From: Caulobacteraceae bacterium
Lineage (GTDB): Bacteria; Pseudomonadota; Alphaproteobacteria; Caulobacterales; Caulobacteraceae
DNA length: 13,861 nucleotides
NCBI GenBank assembly: GCA_004144935.1
Contig: SDZP01000057.1
Location: 1-13,861, forward strand
Direction: 5' to 3'
Every line of letters begins with the position of its first letter. The stretch's first letter is position 1. The translations under genes and the position numbers were made by a program. Below are positions 1 through 7,287 of this stretch, piece by piece. The notes under the pieces were generated by a model that saw nothing but the letters and a program-made list of their open reading frames with translations, did no database searches and was not told the DNA's origin.

Positions 1-541
1 AGCCGACGTAACCCAGGTAGAGCAGCGGCGGGTGGAAGGCCAACGCCGGGTCCTGCAGCAGCGGATTGAGCGAAGCGCCCTCCACCGGCGGGTCGATCAG
101 TCGGGTCATCGGGTTGGAGGCGAAGACGGTGTAGGCCAGGAAGGCGGCGCCCAGCGCCCCCTGCACGGCGATGGTCCGGGCCTTCAGGTCGCGCGGCAGG
201 TCGCGCCCGAACCAGCCGATAGCGGCCCCGAACCCGGTCAGGGCGAGGCACCACAGCACCATCGAGCCCTCGTGGCTGCCCCAGGCCCCGGCCACCCGGT
301 AGAGCAGCGGCTTGGCGGTGTGGCTGTTGTTGGCGACGTTGGCGACCGAGAAGTCGCTGGTCACAAAGGCATGGATCAACGCCCCGAAAGTGACGATCAG
401 GGCGATGAAGGCCCCCGTCGCCGCTCCCTCCCCGGCCCCGGCCAGCAGCGGCCGGCGCGCGCCCGCCGCCGACAGGGCGGTCTGGGCGAGGGAGAGGACG
501 AAGGCGAGGATAAGGGCGAAGGCGCCCAGTTCGACGATCAT
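1..541 (-). CDS. ccmF: Heme lyase subunit CcmF, N-terminal part (runs off the window)
   Basis: CcmF is the large polytopic membrane subunit of the system I cytochrome c heme lyase. It receives heme from CcmE and, with CcmH/CcmI, ligates it to CXXCH motifs of apocytochromes on the periplasmic side. Only the first 180 codons are here; the gene continues past position 1. The translation starts MIVELGAFALILAF, a first membrane helix, and contains the hallmark WGSHEGSMVLW of the tryptophan-rich heme-handling (WWD-type) family near residue 91. Further on are PPVEGASLNPLLQDP and HPPLLYLGYVG, both strongly conserved in CcmF. The ATG at 541 overlaps the ccmE stop in an ATGA arrangement, which implies translational coupling. 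The identification is by recognised motifs; the C-terminal part was not seen. Confidence 0.96.
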   Translation of the reverse strand, partial: MIVELGAFALILAFVLSLAQTALSAAGARRPLLAGAGEGAATGAFIALIVTFGALIHAFVTSDFSVANVANNSHTAKPLLYRVAGAWGSHEGSMVLWCLALTGFGAAIGWFGRDLPRDLKARTIAVQGALGAAFLAYTVFASNPMTRLIDPPVEGASLNPLLQDPALAFHPPLLYLGYVG

Positions 542-1062
542 GCGCCGTCCTGCTCAGGACGGGCCTGTTTCGCGGCCGGATTGGCGCCGGGCGCGTCATG
601 GGCCGGACGCTCGCCGTCGCCGCGCCATTCGCCCTGTTCCTTCAGCGCCTTGGTGACCTCGCGGGGCATGTATTTCTCGTCGTGCTTGGCCAGCACCCGC
701 TTGGCGACGAAGACGCCGTCCGGGCGCAAGGCGCCTTCGGCCACCACCCCCTGGCCCTCCTTGAACAGGCTGGTGACCTCGCCATCATAGACCACGGTCA
801 TGCCCGCCTGGTTGTCGACGACACGGAACGTCATCGCCTGACCGTGCTGCTTGAGGCTGCCGGCCTCGACCAGGCCGCCGAGCTGGAAGGCCTTGCCGGG
901 CTTCAACTCTGCAGCCTCGACCTGCCCGGGGGTGAGGAACAGGGAGATGTTCTCGCGCAGGCCGTACAGGGTCAGGCCGACGGCCAGGGCCAGCACCGGC
1001 GCGCAGGCCAGGACAATGGTCAGCCGACGGCGGGCCTTGTGGGATTTCGGCCAGAAACTCAT
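538..1062 (-). CDS. ccmE: Cytochrome c maturation heme chaperone CcmE
   Basis: CcmE is a periplasmic, membrane-anchored heme chaperone. It binds heme covalently, receives it from CcmC/CcmD with CcmAB acting to release the holo form, and delivers it to CcmF. The 174-aa length is slightly above the usual 150-160 because of a polar Ala/Pro-rich tail. A basic cytoplasmic N-terminus (WPKSHKARRR) precedes one membrane anchor at about residues 13-34. An OB-fold-like beta domain follows (RLGG-type LGGLVEAGSL, then FRVVDNQ and VVYDGEV). The heme-binding signature is AKHDEKYMP, with the predicted heme-attaching His at 127 and the axial Tyr at 131. The start overlaps the ccmI stop by 4 bp (1059-1062) and the end overlaps the ccmF start, so the three genes form one operon. 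Confidence 0.97.
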   Translation of the reverse strand: MSFWPKSHKARRRLTIVLACAPVLALAVGLTLYGLRENISLFLTPGQVEAAELKPGKAFQLGGLVEAGSLKQHGQAMTFRVVDNQAGMTVVYDGEVTSLFKEGQGVVAEGALRPDGVFVAKRVLAKHDEKYMPREVTKALKEQGEWRGDGERPAHDAPGANPAAKQARPEQDGA

Positions 1063-2183
1063 GGCCTGGACACTCCTTGGGGGGGTTCTGCGGCCGCCTT
1101 CAGCGCGTCGAGCACCTGGGGCTGGTCTTTATAGAGGGATCGGGCGCGGGCCAGGGCGGCGTCGCGCTTGGAAATTTCGCCGAGCACGCCATAGGCGCGG
1201 ACCAGCCGCGCCCACCCTTCGGGATCGTTGGGGTCGGCCTCCAGCCGGGCGGCCAGGCCGTCGACCATGCCGCGGATGGCCGGTCCCATATCGGGCCCGG
1301 CCGGCAGCGCCGCCTGTTGCTGTTGCGGCGCGGGCGGTCGGCCGGTGCGGCTGACCTCGGCGATCTCGGCCGCCAGGCCGTCCCGGCGCGGATCGCTCGC
1401 CAGCAGGTCGGCCAGCAGCGCGCGCCAGGTCGCCAGACCCTGCGCGGGCTTGCCGTCGGCGATGTCGGCCAGGCCGAGGTGGTAGCGCGGAGACGCGGCC
1501 CCGGGATCGAGGCGCTGGGCCTCCCCAAAGGCCTTGCGGGCGTCCAGACCGATCTCGCCATTGCCGGTCAGCACGAACAGCTCGCCCAGCTGCGTCCAGA
1601 GTTCGGGATTGCGCGGCTCGGCCGCCACCGCCTGACGCAAGGCCTTGGCGGCGCCGAAGGGATCGTCGGATTCAAGCCGCGCCTTGGCCAGAAGCTGCAG
1701 CAGCTTGGGGTCGTTGGGCGTCTTCTTCGCCACTTCGGTCAGGGCTGCGGCGATCTGGGCGGCGGTCAGGGTGTCGGGATCGGCCTTGCTCCAGGCGGCG
1801 ATCCGCGCGGCCATCGGTGCGTCGGCGCGGCCGGGCGAGCCGACCACCAGGTAGATCCCGAAAGCCATCAGAGGCGCCAGCACGGCCGCCGCGGTGGCGA
1901 TGGCGCGCCCTCCGGCCAGCGTCGCCGGACGCCCGACATCGTCAGCCGCCAGCAGCCGCTTGCCGGCCTCGGCGCGCACTTCCGCCTGTTCGGCCGGGCT
2001 CAGGAGCCCGCGGGCGACAAGGTCGTCGATCTCCGCCAGTTGACGGCGATGCACCGCCAGGCCGGGGTCGCCCTGCGCCGGCGCCAAGGCCCTCCGGCGC
2101 GCCAGGGTAAGGACCAGCCAGCCGGCCAGCGCCGACAGCAGGGCGGCGGCGGTCCAGAACAGGGCGGTGAACCAGAAGGACAT
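1059..2183 (-). CDS. ccmI: Cytochrome c biogenesis protein CcmI (CycH-like, TPR)
   Basis: CcmI is the apocytochrome c chaperone of system I. It holds unfolded apocytochromes and presents them to the CcmF/CcmH ligation complex. The 374-aa protein has the family layout: a first membrane helix at about residues 6-28, a cytoplasmic loop with the conserved VHRRQLAEIDDLVARGLLS segment, and a second membrane helix at about 92-114. The periplasmic region from about 150 carries tetratricopeptide-like repeats, including PNDPKLLQLLAKARLESDD, PRNPELWTQLGELFVLTG and PNDPEGWARLVRAYGVLGE. It is first in the ccmI-ccmE-ccmF order, and its stop overlaps the ccmE start. The 138 bp upstream (2184-2321) hold no gene I can see and no obvious promoter. 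The ATG lacks a strong ribosome-binding site. Family assignment is firm; the exact start is moderately sure. Confidence 0.93.
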   Translation of the reverse strand: MSFWFTALFWTAAALLSALAGWLVLTLARRRALAPAQGDPGLAVHRRQLAEIDDLVARGLLSPAEQAEVRAEAGKRLLAADDVGRPATLAGGRAIATAAAVLAPLMAFGIYLVVGSPGRADAPMAARIAAWSKADPDTLTAAQIAAALTEVAKKTPNDPKLLQLLAKARLESDDPFGAAKALRQAVAAEPRNPELWTQLGELFVLTGNGEIGLDARKAFGEAQRLDPGAASPRYHLGLADIADGKPAQGLATWRALLADLLASDPRRDGLAAEIAEVSRTGRPPAPQQQQAALPAGPDMGPAIRGMVDGLAARLEADPNDPEGWARLVRAYGVLGEISKRDAALARARSLYKDQPQVLDALKAAAEPPQGVSRP

Positions 2184-2321
2184 GAGCGGGCTGTTAGCGG
2201 ATATCCGGGGCTGGGGCGAGGCGGCAAAACGCCGGCGTGGCCTCTGGAGCGGTCACACACCCCGCGCAACAAGACCGGACCGGGTCGTTCCGCCTTGATC
2301 CAGCGCAAGGCGTCGGAGCAA

Positions 2322-3626
2322 TCAGGCCGCCGCCAGACGCCGCCGGACGATCTGCGCGGCCTTGCCGTCCCGGGACAGACCCAGGAGATCGGCCGCCACC
2401 GCCAGGAAGGCCCGCGCTCGTCCGGCATCCTCGGCCTCGCCGGAATGCAGATGCTCCAGGGCGTCTTCCACATAGGGGTCGATGTGTTTCTCGACCGCTT
2501 CCAGAATGCGGCTGCGGGTCGCGCCGAAGCCGCCGGTATCGGCGCTGGAGCGCACCTCCTCCGAAAAGGCCAGCAGGCTCATGGCATGGCCGACCGCCCG
2601 GGGATCGGGATCGGCCGACAATTTCGGAGTCGCCTTGATCAGCCTGGCGCTGTAGCGCAGCGCCACCACCGGCAGGGCCTGGCCGACCGCGGCCTCGATC
2701 TCCTTCAGCCGCCCCTCGACCGACAGCGCCAGCCCCCGCTTCTGACCGGCCAGGCGCTTGCCCCACTCGCCGTCCTTGCTCAGCTGCACGGCGCCCTCGA
2801 GCTCGGCGATGGCCGTCGCCGCCTGCTGCACGGCGCGACCGGCGGCCCGGCCGGCCGCCTCGCCGCCCCGGGTGTCGAAACCGCGGACGCTGGCCAGATG
2901 ACCGTCGATGGCGTCCATGACCATGACCCCGAATGGGCCCAGTTCCGACGCCGCCAGATAGCGCTCGCTGGGGCGATCCATGACCGCGGAGATGACCCGC
3001 AGGATCTCGCCGGGCTCGTTGAGCCGCGAGGCGAGCATCTGGAAGAACAGCGGACCGGCGTCAGGCGCCATCGCCACGCTGTCGCGATAGGCCACACGGG
3101 CGGCCGCGCGGCGCTCGTGGTCCATCCGCGCCAGCCAGTCGCTGAGGTGCGGCAGACAGCGGCGGACAACGGGGACGAGCGACAGCACCGGAATCATGCG
3201 CTCGGCACCGAAGCCGGCCAGGGCGGTCGGCAGCGGGTCGGTCTTCAGGTCCTGCAGGGCCAGGGCGCAGAGGTCGTCGAAGGCCGTCGGATCGATGTCC
3301 TCTTCGTTGTAGACCTGGGCGGAGAGCTCGGCCTGGCGCATTGCGGCGGGATGTGCGGCCTTCAGGTGCTTCCAGAGCCGGCCAAGCTGGCCCGGCGGAA
3401 ATTGCGCCATCGGCCCCTTGAACAGACCGATGATGGGGCCGAGGACCAGGTTGCGGAAGGTCCGGTCGTGGTTTTCCCGGTCGACCAGCGTCCAGACCGA
3501 ACCCAGGGGTCCGTCACGGACCGCGTCGTCGGACAGGGCCAGCTCAAGACGGTGCAGCACCGCGTCGGGGGCGCTGTCGATCAGCATCCTGAGCAGACCG
3601 GCTTTGTCCGGCGAAAGCTCGCTCAT
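2322..3626 (-). CDS. Unrecognised 434-aa soluble protein between the ccm cluster and a two-component system
   Basis: I do not recognise this family. The predicted product is 434 aa, mostly helical, with no signal peptide or membrane segment and no cofactor or nucleotide-binding motif I can name. It begins MSELSPDKAGLLRMLIDSAPDAV. It includes a leucine/proline-rich segment LSLVPVVRRCLPHLSDWL, and its last ~60 residues again look helical (AEDAGRARAFLAVAADLLGL). An in-frame ATG at 3662 would add 12 residues. I prefer 3626 because the extra stretch uses rare codons for this genome (GGG, CGA, CCT) and neither start has a good ribosome-binding site. It lies 80 bp after the sensor kinase gene and 138 bp before ccmI on the same strand, so cotranscription with either is possible but unproven. 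Coding is supported by length and by high G/C at third positions. Confidence 0.85.
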   Translation of the reverse strand: MSELSPDKAGLLRMLIDSAPDAVLHRLELALSDDAVRDGPLGSVWTLVDRENHDRTFRNLVLGPIIGLFKGPMAQFPPGQLGRLWKHLKAAHPAAMRQAELSAQVYNEEDIDPTAFDDLCALALQDLKTDPLPTALAGFGAERMIPVLSLVPVVRRCLPHLSDWLARMDHERRAAARVAYRDSVAMAPDAGPLFFQMLASRLNEPGEILRVISAVMDRPSERYLAASELGPFGVMVMDAIDGHLASVRGFDTRGGEAAGRAAGRAVQQAATAIAELEGAVQLSKDGEWGKRLAGQKRGLALSVEGRLKEIEAAVGQALPVVALRYSARLIKATPKLSADPDPRAVGHAMSLLAFSEEVRSSADTGGFGATRSRILEAVEKHIDPYVEDALEHLHSGEAEDAGRARAFLAVAADLLGLSRDGKAAQIVRRRLAAA

Positions 3627-3685
3627 GGTGTACGCCCAAGGTCGCCCCACCGGCGACGCCATCTACATGCGGCATGGGTGGTTAA

Positions 3686-3716
3686 CGAAGGCCAAAACCC
3701 CGGTTTTCAGGCTTCG
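3686..3716 (-). other. Imperfect stem-loop spanning the sensor kinase stop codon
   Basis: CGAAG(g)CC at 3686-3692 pairs with GGCTTCG at 3710-3716. Nested inside is the near-palindrome AAAAC-CCCG-GTTTT at 3694-3707. Together they form an extended imperfect hairpin overlapping the TGA stop at 3707-3709. On the minus strand no run of T follows, so a classical intrinsic terminator is not supported. It could attenuate read-through into the downstream 434-aa gene or stabilise an mRNA 3' end. This is seen in sequence only; the function is a guess. Confidence 0.3.
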
Positions 3717-5116
3717 ACGCGCGGCAGGGTCACCTTGACCATCAGCCCGCCCAGGGCGCTGTCGCCCAGGGTGAGGTCGCCGCCGTAGGCCCGGGCCAGC
3801 TCGTCGACGATCGCCAGCCCCAGGCCCGAGCCGGGCGCGCTCTCGTCCAGCCGGGCGCCGCGCTTGATCACCTCTTCGCGCCGCTCGGCCGGAAGGCCGG
3901 GCCCGTCGTCCTCGATGCTGAGGGTCAGCCAGTCGGCTCCGGACGGGAGGGCGGTCGCCCGGATGTTGCGCTTGCACCAGATGCCGGCGTTTTCGAGGAT
4001 GTTGCCGACCAGCTCCTGCAGATCCTGCCGCTCGCCCCGGAAACACAGGTCGTCGGGCGACCGCCAGTCGATGGTGGCGCCCTTCTCCTGGAAGATCCGC
4101 TCCATGGTCACGGTCAGTTCGTCCAGCACCTCGCCGACGTCGGTGCGCTCCCCTGTGCTCTGCGAGCGGGCGGCGGCCCGGGCCCGGCGCAGGTGGTGCT
4201 CGACATGGGCCCGCATAGCCTCGGCCTGGCGCTCGACGATGTCGGCCAGTTCGCCCGGTGTCGACCGCGCCTCGGTCAGCATCACCGCCAGCGGCGTCTT
4301 CAGGGCATGGGCCAGGTTGCCGACGTGGGTGCGCTGGCGCTCGACCACATCCTGGTTGTGGGCCACCAGGGCGTTCAGCTCGCCGGCCAAGGGCGACAGC
4401 TCGGCCGGATAGTCGCCGACCAGCCGTTCGGCCTTGCCCCGGCGCACCAGCGCAACCTCGCGCCGCAGGCCGAACAGCGGGGCCAAGCCGATGCGGACCT
4501 GCAGATACACCGCCAGGATCAGTCCCGCCCCGAGCACTACGAGGGCGCCGACGATGATGGTGATGAAGCGGTTGGCGGCCTCGTCGATCGACTCGCGGTT
4601 TTCAGCCGCCACGAACAGCACCGGCTGGTCGCGGCCGGGGATTGAACTGACCTGGGCGGCGGCGTGCAGCCGCTTGCCCAGCGGGTCGGTGGTGTCGAAA
4701 TAGACGCTGGTTCCGGGGGTTCTGGTCGCCGCCGCGCCGATGCCATCGGGCAAGGTCAGCTTGCTGTCCCAGATCGACCGTGACTTGACGAGCGACTTCA
4801 CCGCCCCTTTGGCGTCGACCTCGGCGATCTGCCAGTAGAAGCCGCTATAGGGACGATAGGCGCGCACGTCGGTCATCGGCGGCGCATAGACCTGGCCGTT
4901 GTCGACGGTGGTCTCGGCCTGCAGGCCGCGGATGGATTCCTCGAGCCCGGCCTCGAAGCGCTGCACGGAGGCCTGGCGGAACAGATGGTTGAGGCCAAAG
5001 CCGGCCAGCACCAGCATGGCTATGCTCCACACCCCGGCCAGCAGCACCAGCCGCAGGACGAGCGAGGAGCGCCTCAGGCTCTTGAAGAGGGGCTGGCGGG
5101 GCCGGCCCGCGGTCAC
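3707..5116 (-). CDS. PhoQ-like sensor histidine kinase
   Basis: This is a transmembrane sensor kinase that should autophosphorylate on His and pass phosphate to the adjacent OmpR-type regulator. Using the GTG at 5116 (469 aa), membrane helices lie at about 19-41 and 184-206, enclosing a periplasmic sensor domain of ~140 residues. A HAMP-like linker follows, then the H-box NLAHALKTPLAV with phospho-acceptor His270. The ATPase domain has the N-box LVGNILENAGIW (Asn372/376), the G1 box EDDGPGLP and the G2 box GSGLGLAI. The GTG start has an AGGA ribosome-binding site about 8 bp upstream and leaves 25 bp after the regulator stop. Longer starts at 5158 (GTG) or 5191 (ATG) would overlap the regulator gene. 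The asparagines in ILENAGIW and the order PepSY-regulator-kinase resemble PhoPQ-like systems; the signal is unknown. Confidence 0.94.
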   Translation of the reverse strand: MTAGRPRQPLFKSLRRSSLVLRLVLLAGVWSIAMLVLAGFGLNHLFRQASVQRFEAGLEESIRGLQAETTVDNGQVYAPPMTDVRAYRPYSGFYWQIAEVDAKGAVKSLVKSRSIWDSKLTLPDGIGAAATRTPGTSVYFDTTDPLGKRLHAAAQVSSIPGRDQPVLFVAAENRESIDEAANRFITIIVGALVVLGAGLILAVYLQVRIGLAPLFGLRREVALVRRGKAERLVGDYPAELSPLAGELNALVAHNQDVVERQRTHVGNLAHALKTPLAVMLTEARSTPGELADIVERQAEAMRAHVEHHLRRARAAARSQSTGERTDVGEVLDELTVTMERIFQEKGATIDWRSPDDLCFRGERQDLQELVGNILENAGIWCKRNIRATALPSGADWLTLSIEDDGPGLPAERREEVIKRGARLDESAPGSGLGLAIVDELARAYGGDLTLGDSALGGLMVKVTLPRVEA

Positions 5117-5141
5117 GCGCCCGTCCTCACGCGCCCGATCA

Positions 5142-5819
5142 TCACGCGTCGCTCTCACCCTCGAGCGCCATGATCCGGTAGCCGAGGCCACGCACCGTCT
5201 CGATGCGGTCCTGGCCGATCTTCTTGCGCACTCGGCCGATGAACACCTCGATGGTGTTGGAATCGCGGTCGAAGTCCTGATCGTATAGGTGCTCGACCAG
5301 TTCGGTGCGGCTGATCACCCGGCCCTGGTGCATCATCATGTAGTGCAGCAGGCGATATTCCAGCGAGGTCAGCCGCAACGGCTCGCCGTTGACCGAGGCG
5401 CGGGCGGCGCGCGGGTCGAGCCGCAGGCCGCCGCAGGACAGCTGCGGCGAGGCATGGCCGGCCGAGCGGCGCACCAGGGCGCGCAGCCGGGCCAGCAGTT
5501 CCTCGGTATGGAACGGCTTGGTCAGATAGTCGTCGGCCCCGGCGTCGAAACCGGCGACCTTCTGGCTCCAGTTGTCGCGGGCGGTGAGGATCAGCACGGG
5601 CGTGGCGACGTTCTCGCGCCGCCACTTCTCCAGCACCGAGACCCCGTCCATCTTCGGCAGGCCGAGATCGAGGATGACCGCGTCGTAGGGTTCGGTCTCG
5701 CCGAGGAAGTGGCCTTCCTCGCCGTCCGGGGCGTGATCGACGGCATAGCCGGCGTCACCGAGGGCCAGCTTGAGCTGACGCGACAGGTCGGGATCGTCTT
5801 CGACGAGCAGAATACGCAT
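5142..5819 (-). CDS. OmpR/PhoP-family response regulator
   Basis: This 225-aa two-domain regulator is of normal family length. The receiver domain (about 1-115) shows the acidic pocket EDD at 7-9, phospho-acceptor Asp51 in VILDLGLPKMDG, the switch Thr in LILTARD, and the conserved Lys in DDYLTKPFH. The C-terminal winged helix (about 125-220) has LTSLEYRLLHYM, a recognition-helix region RDSNTIEVFIGRVRKKI and the terminal hairpin IETVRGLGYRI, all typical of OmpR/PhoB DNA binding. It starts at an ATG 11 bp after the PepSY gene stop and is followed at once by its kinase. It presumably binds the direct repeat before the PepSY gene (6206-6223), giving autoregulation; that is inference. The target regulon cannot be read from the window. 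Confidence 0.96.
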   Translation of the reverse strand: MRILLVEDDPDLSRQLKLALGDAGYAVDHAPDGEEGHFLGETEPYDAVILDLGLPKMDGVSVLEKWRRENVATPVLILTARDNWSQKVAGFDAGADDYLTKPFHTEELLARLRALVRRSAGHASPQLSCGGLRLDPRAARASVNGEPLRLTSLEYRLLHYMMMHQGRVISRTELVEHLYDQDFDRDSNTIEVFIGRVRKKIGQDRIETVRGLGYRIMALEGESDA

Positions 5820-5830
5820 GGATCAGAGTC

Positions 5831-6181
5831 CTAGAACTGGCCGGAGGCCGCGTCGACCATGAAGTCTTCGAAGCGGCCGCCGGGGAAGCGCAACCGCATC
5901 CAGTAGTACTTGCGGCCGCCCTGCATGCGGGGGTTGGCGTTGACGTATTCGCCGCCGGTGCGGCTTTCGACCATACGGATCAGCTGCGACAGCGGAATTT
6001 CCCGCTCGCGCGGGGACTCGTAGCCGCCGCGATCGTCGTCGCCGCCGCGGGCGCCCCGGTTGCCCTTTGGCCCGCGTTGCTCTTGCTTGTCCGCCTTCGG
6101 CCCACGGCCCTGCGCATCCGCCGCCACGGGAATGGCGGTGGTCAGGATCGCGGCTGCAAAGAGGGCGATGAGGCGTTTCAT
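5831..6181 (-). CDS. Small periplasmic PepSY-domain protein
   Basis: This 116-aa exported protein has a clear signal peptide (MKRLIALFAAAILTT..., probable cleavage after ADA at residue 23). A charged Gly/Arg/Asp-rich linker follows (about 24-60). Then comes one PepSY-like domain (about 62-116) with IPLSQLIRMVESRTGGEYV, KYYWMRLRFPGGR and the closing DFMVDAASGQ, which matches the usual ...V.VDA.TG.. end of PepSY repeats. It is first in the operon with a response regulator and sensor kinase. Small PepSY proteins beside PhoPQ-like systems are common in alphaproteobacteria, and they may modulate the kinase from the periplasm; that role is inferred, not seen. The ATG lies only about 10 bp past a candidate -10 and has almost no ribosome-binding site, so the transcript may be nearly leaderless. 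Confidence 0.88.
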   Translation of the reverse strand: MKRLIALFAAAILTTAIPVAADAQGRGPKADKQEQRGPKGNRGARGGDDDRGGYESPREREIPLSQLIRMVESRTGGEYVNANPRMQGGRKYYWMRLRFPGGRFEDFMVDAASGQF

Positions 6182-6189
6182 GCCTGTGC

Positions 6190-6195
6190 TTCTAG
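6190..6195 (-). promoter_or_regulatory. Candidate -10 of the PepSY/two-component operon
   Basis: On the minus strand this reads CTAGAA, 10 nt downstream of the CATTCAG direct repeat. That spacing matches PhoP-class promoters, in which the regulator box replaces the -35 element. It places transcription initiation only a few bases before the ATG at 6181. This is weak sequence evidence supported by position. Confidence 0.4.
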
Positions 6196-6205
6196 GGCCT
6201 TCGGT

Positions 6206-6223
6206 CTGAATGGCGGCTGAATG
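6206..6223 (-). promoter_or_regulatory. Direct repeat CATTCAG-N4-CATTCAG, candidate response-regulator box
   Basis: Two identical 7-bp half-sites (CTGAATG on the plus strand at 6206-6212 and 6217-6223) are separated by 4 bp, giving an exact 11-bp period. OmpR/PhoP-family dimers bind tandem half-sites about one helical turn apart. The site sits 24 bp before the PepSY start and just upstream of the candidate -10, which suggests phosphorylated regulator activates its own operon. Binding itself is inference. Confidence 0.6.
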
Positions 6224-6281
6224 AACAGGTTATTCGGGATTGCGGCCGGATGTCACGGGGCCGCTCGCCGCAGGCGAAGCA

Positions 6282-7202
6282 TCACCGGCGCTTGGCGGCG
6301 TAGGGCCGTTTGGCCTTCCACTCCTGGGCGAACTGCTCAAGTTCCGGGCCAGGAACATCCGGCAGGGTGACCACCAGCCGCGCCACCAGGTCGCCGCGCC
6401 TGCCCTTGGCGTCGATGAAGCCTCGGCCCTTGAGGCGCAGCTGCTGGCCGCTGTTGGAGCCCTTGGGCACGGTCAGGGAGACGTTGCCGTCCGGGGTCGG
6501 TGCCTCGACCTTGCCGCCGAGCACCGCATCGGGAACCGTGATCGGCACGTCCATCTCCAGGCTGTCGCCCTCGCGGCGGTAGATGGGATGAGGCCGGATG
6601 CTCAGTTCGATCAGGGCGTCGCCGTTGCCGCCCCGGCCTGGCGCCCCCTGGCCCTTGAGCCGCAGGGTCTGGCCGTCCTGCGCGCCTTTGGGGATCGCCA
6701 CCTCGACCGTGCGGCCGTCGGAGAAGGCGATGCGCTTCTTGGCGCCGCGGATGGCGTCCTCCAGGTCGATGTCGATCTTGGCGCGGACGTCCTGGCCCTT
6801 GGTCGAGAAGCCGCCGAACCCGCCCGGATTGCGCGGGCCGCCGCGGCCGAACATCTCGCCCAGGATGTCGTTCAGGTCGACGCCGTCTGGCGCCTGACCG
6901 CCGGCGCCGCGGGGAGACCAGCCGCCGGGCCCGCCGCTGCCGAAGCCGCCGCCGCCGCGGCTGAAGGGGTGCTGCTCGCGGCCCTCAGCGTCGATCTCGC
7001 CGTTGTCGAACTTCTTGCGCTTGTCCGGATCACCGACGATGTCGAAGGCCCCCGACACTCGTTTGAACTTCTCCTCGGCGGTCTTGTCACCGGGATTGGC
7101 GTCGGGGTGATACTGCTTGGCGAGCTTGCGGAACGCCTTGCGGATATCGTCCGCCCCCGCACTGCGGGAAACGCCCAGCTCCAGATAGGGGTCGCGCGCC
7201 AA
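6282..7202 (-). CDS. DnaJ/CbpA-type co-chaperone without zinc finger
   Basis: This class B J-domain protein should stimulate DnaK ATPase and deliver substrates. The 306-aa product has an N-terminal J domain (about 4-67) beginning DPYLELGVSRSAGADDIRKA, with the essential HPD at 32-34. A Gly-rich/GF linker (about 80-135) contains GGGGFGSGGPGG and DLNDILGEMFG. Two DnaJ C-terminal beta domains follow (about 138-295), with VAIPKGAQDGQTLRLKGQG and VPKGSNSGQQLRLKGRG. The CXXCXGXG zinc repeats of class A DnaJ are absent, so this resembles CbpA rather than the housekeeping DnaJ. The start is a TTG at 7202 with an AGAGG ribosome-binding site 5 bp upstream; no ATG fits the J-domain start. It is transcribed divergently from the DUF805 gene. 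No heat-shock promoter was convincingly identified. Confidence 0.94.
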   Translation of the reverse strand: MARDPYLELGVSRSAGADDIRKAFRKLAKQYHPDANPGDKTAEEKFKRVSGAFDIVGDPDKRKKFDNGEIDAEGREQHPFSRGGGGFGSGGPGGWSPRGAGGQAPDGVDLNDILGEMFGRGGPRNPGGFGGFSTKGQDVRAKIDIDLEDAIRGAKKRIAFSDGRTVEVAIPKGAQDGQTLRLKGQGAPGRGGNGDALIELSIRPHPIYRREGDSLEMDVPITVPDAVLGGKVEAPTPDGNVSLTVPKGSNSGQQLRLKGRGFIDAKGRRGDLVARLVVTLPDVPGPELEQFAQEWKAKRPYAAKRR

Positions 7203-7278
7203 GGAAACCTCTTGAAAAAACGAATGTCGGCGGAAGGCCTCTACCTAAGCCAACGCGCGGCCCGCGCAAGGGGCACTG

Positions 7279-7287
7279 TGATATAAT
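7279..7287 (+). promoter_or_regulatory. Perfect extended -10 promoter element for the DUF805 gene
   Basis: The sequence TGA-TATAAT is a consensus extended -10 (TGN followed by TATAAT at 7282-7287). There is no matching -35 about 17 bp upstream, which is typical of extended -10 promoters. Transcription would begin near 7294 and leave a leader of about 65 nt before the GTG at 7361. A full TATAAT is unusual in this GC-rich window. Confidence 0.55.

Noticed and set aside
2184..2321. Possible RNA gene or terminator between the 434-aa gene and ccmI
   Set aside because: No cloverleaf, no conserved TTCGA arm and no stem with a T run could be found.
3681..3686. GTTAAC as a CtrA box before the 434-aa gene
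   Set aside because: Only one TTAA half-site is present, without the second half 7 bp away, and it is as expected by chance.
1077..3788. A 903-codon open frame on the plus strand
   Set aside because: It lies antisense to ccmI and the 434-aa gene. Its translation is Gly/Arg/Gln-rich with no domain, as expected from the complement of high-GC genes, whereas the minus strand gives recognisable CcmI.
6240..7286. A 348-codon plus-strand frame across the dnaJ-like gene
   Set aside because: It is antisense to a gene with an intact J domain and HPD motif; the frame is an Ala/Leu-rich artefact of GC bias.
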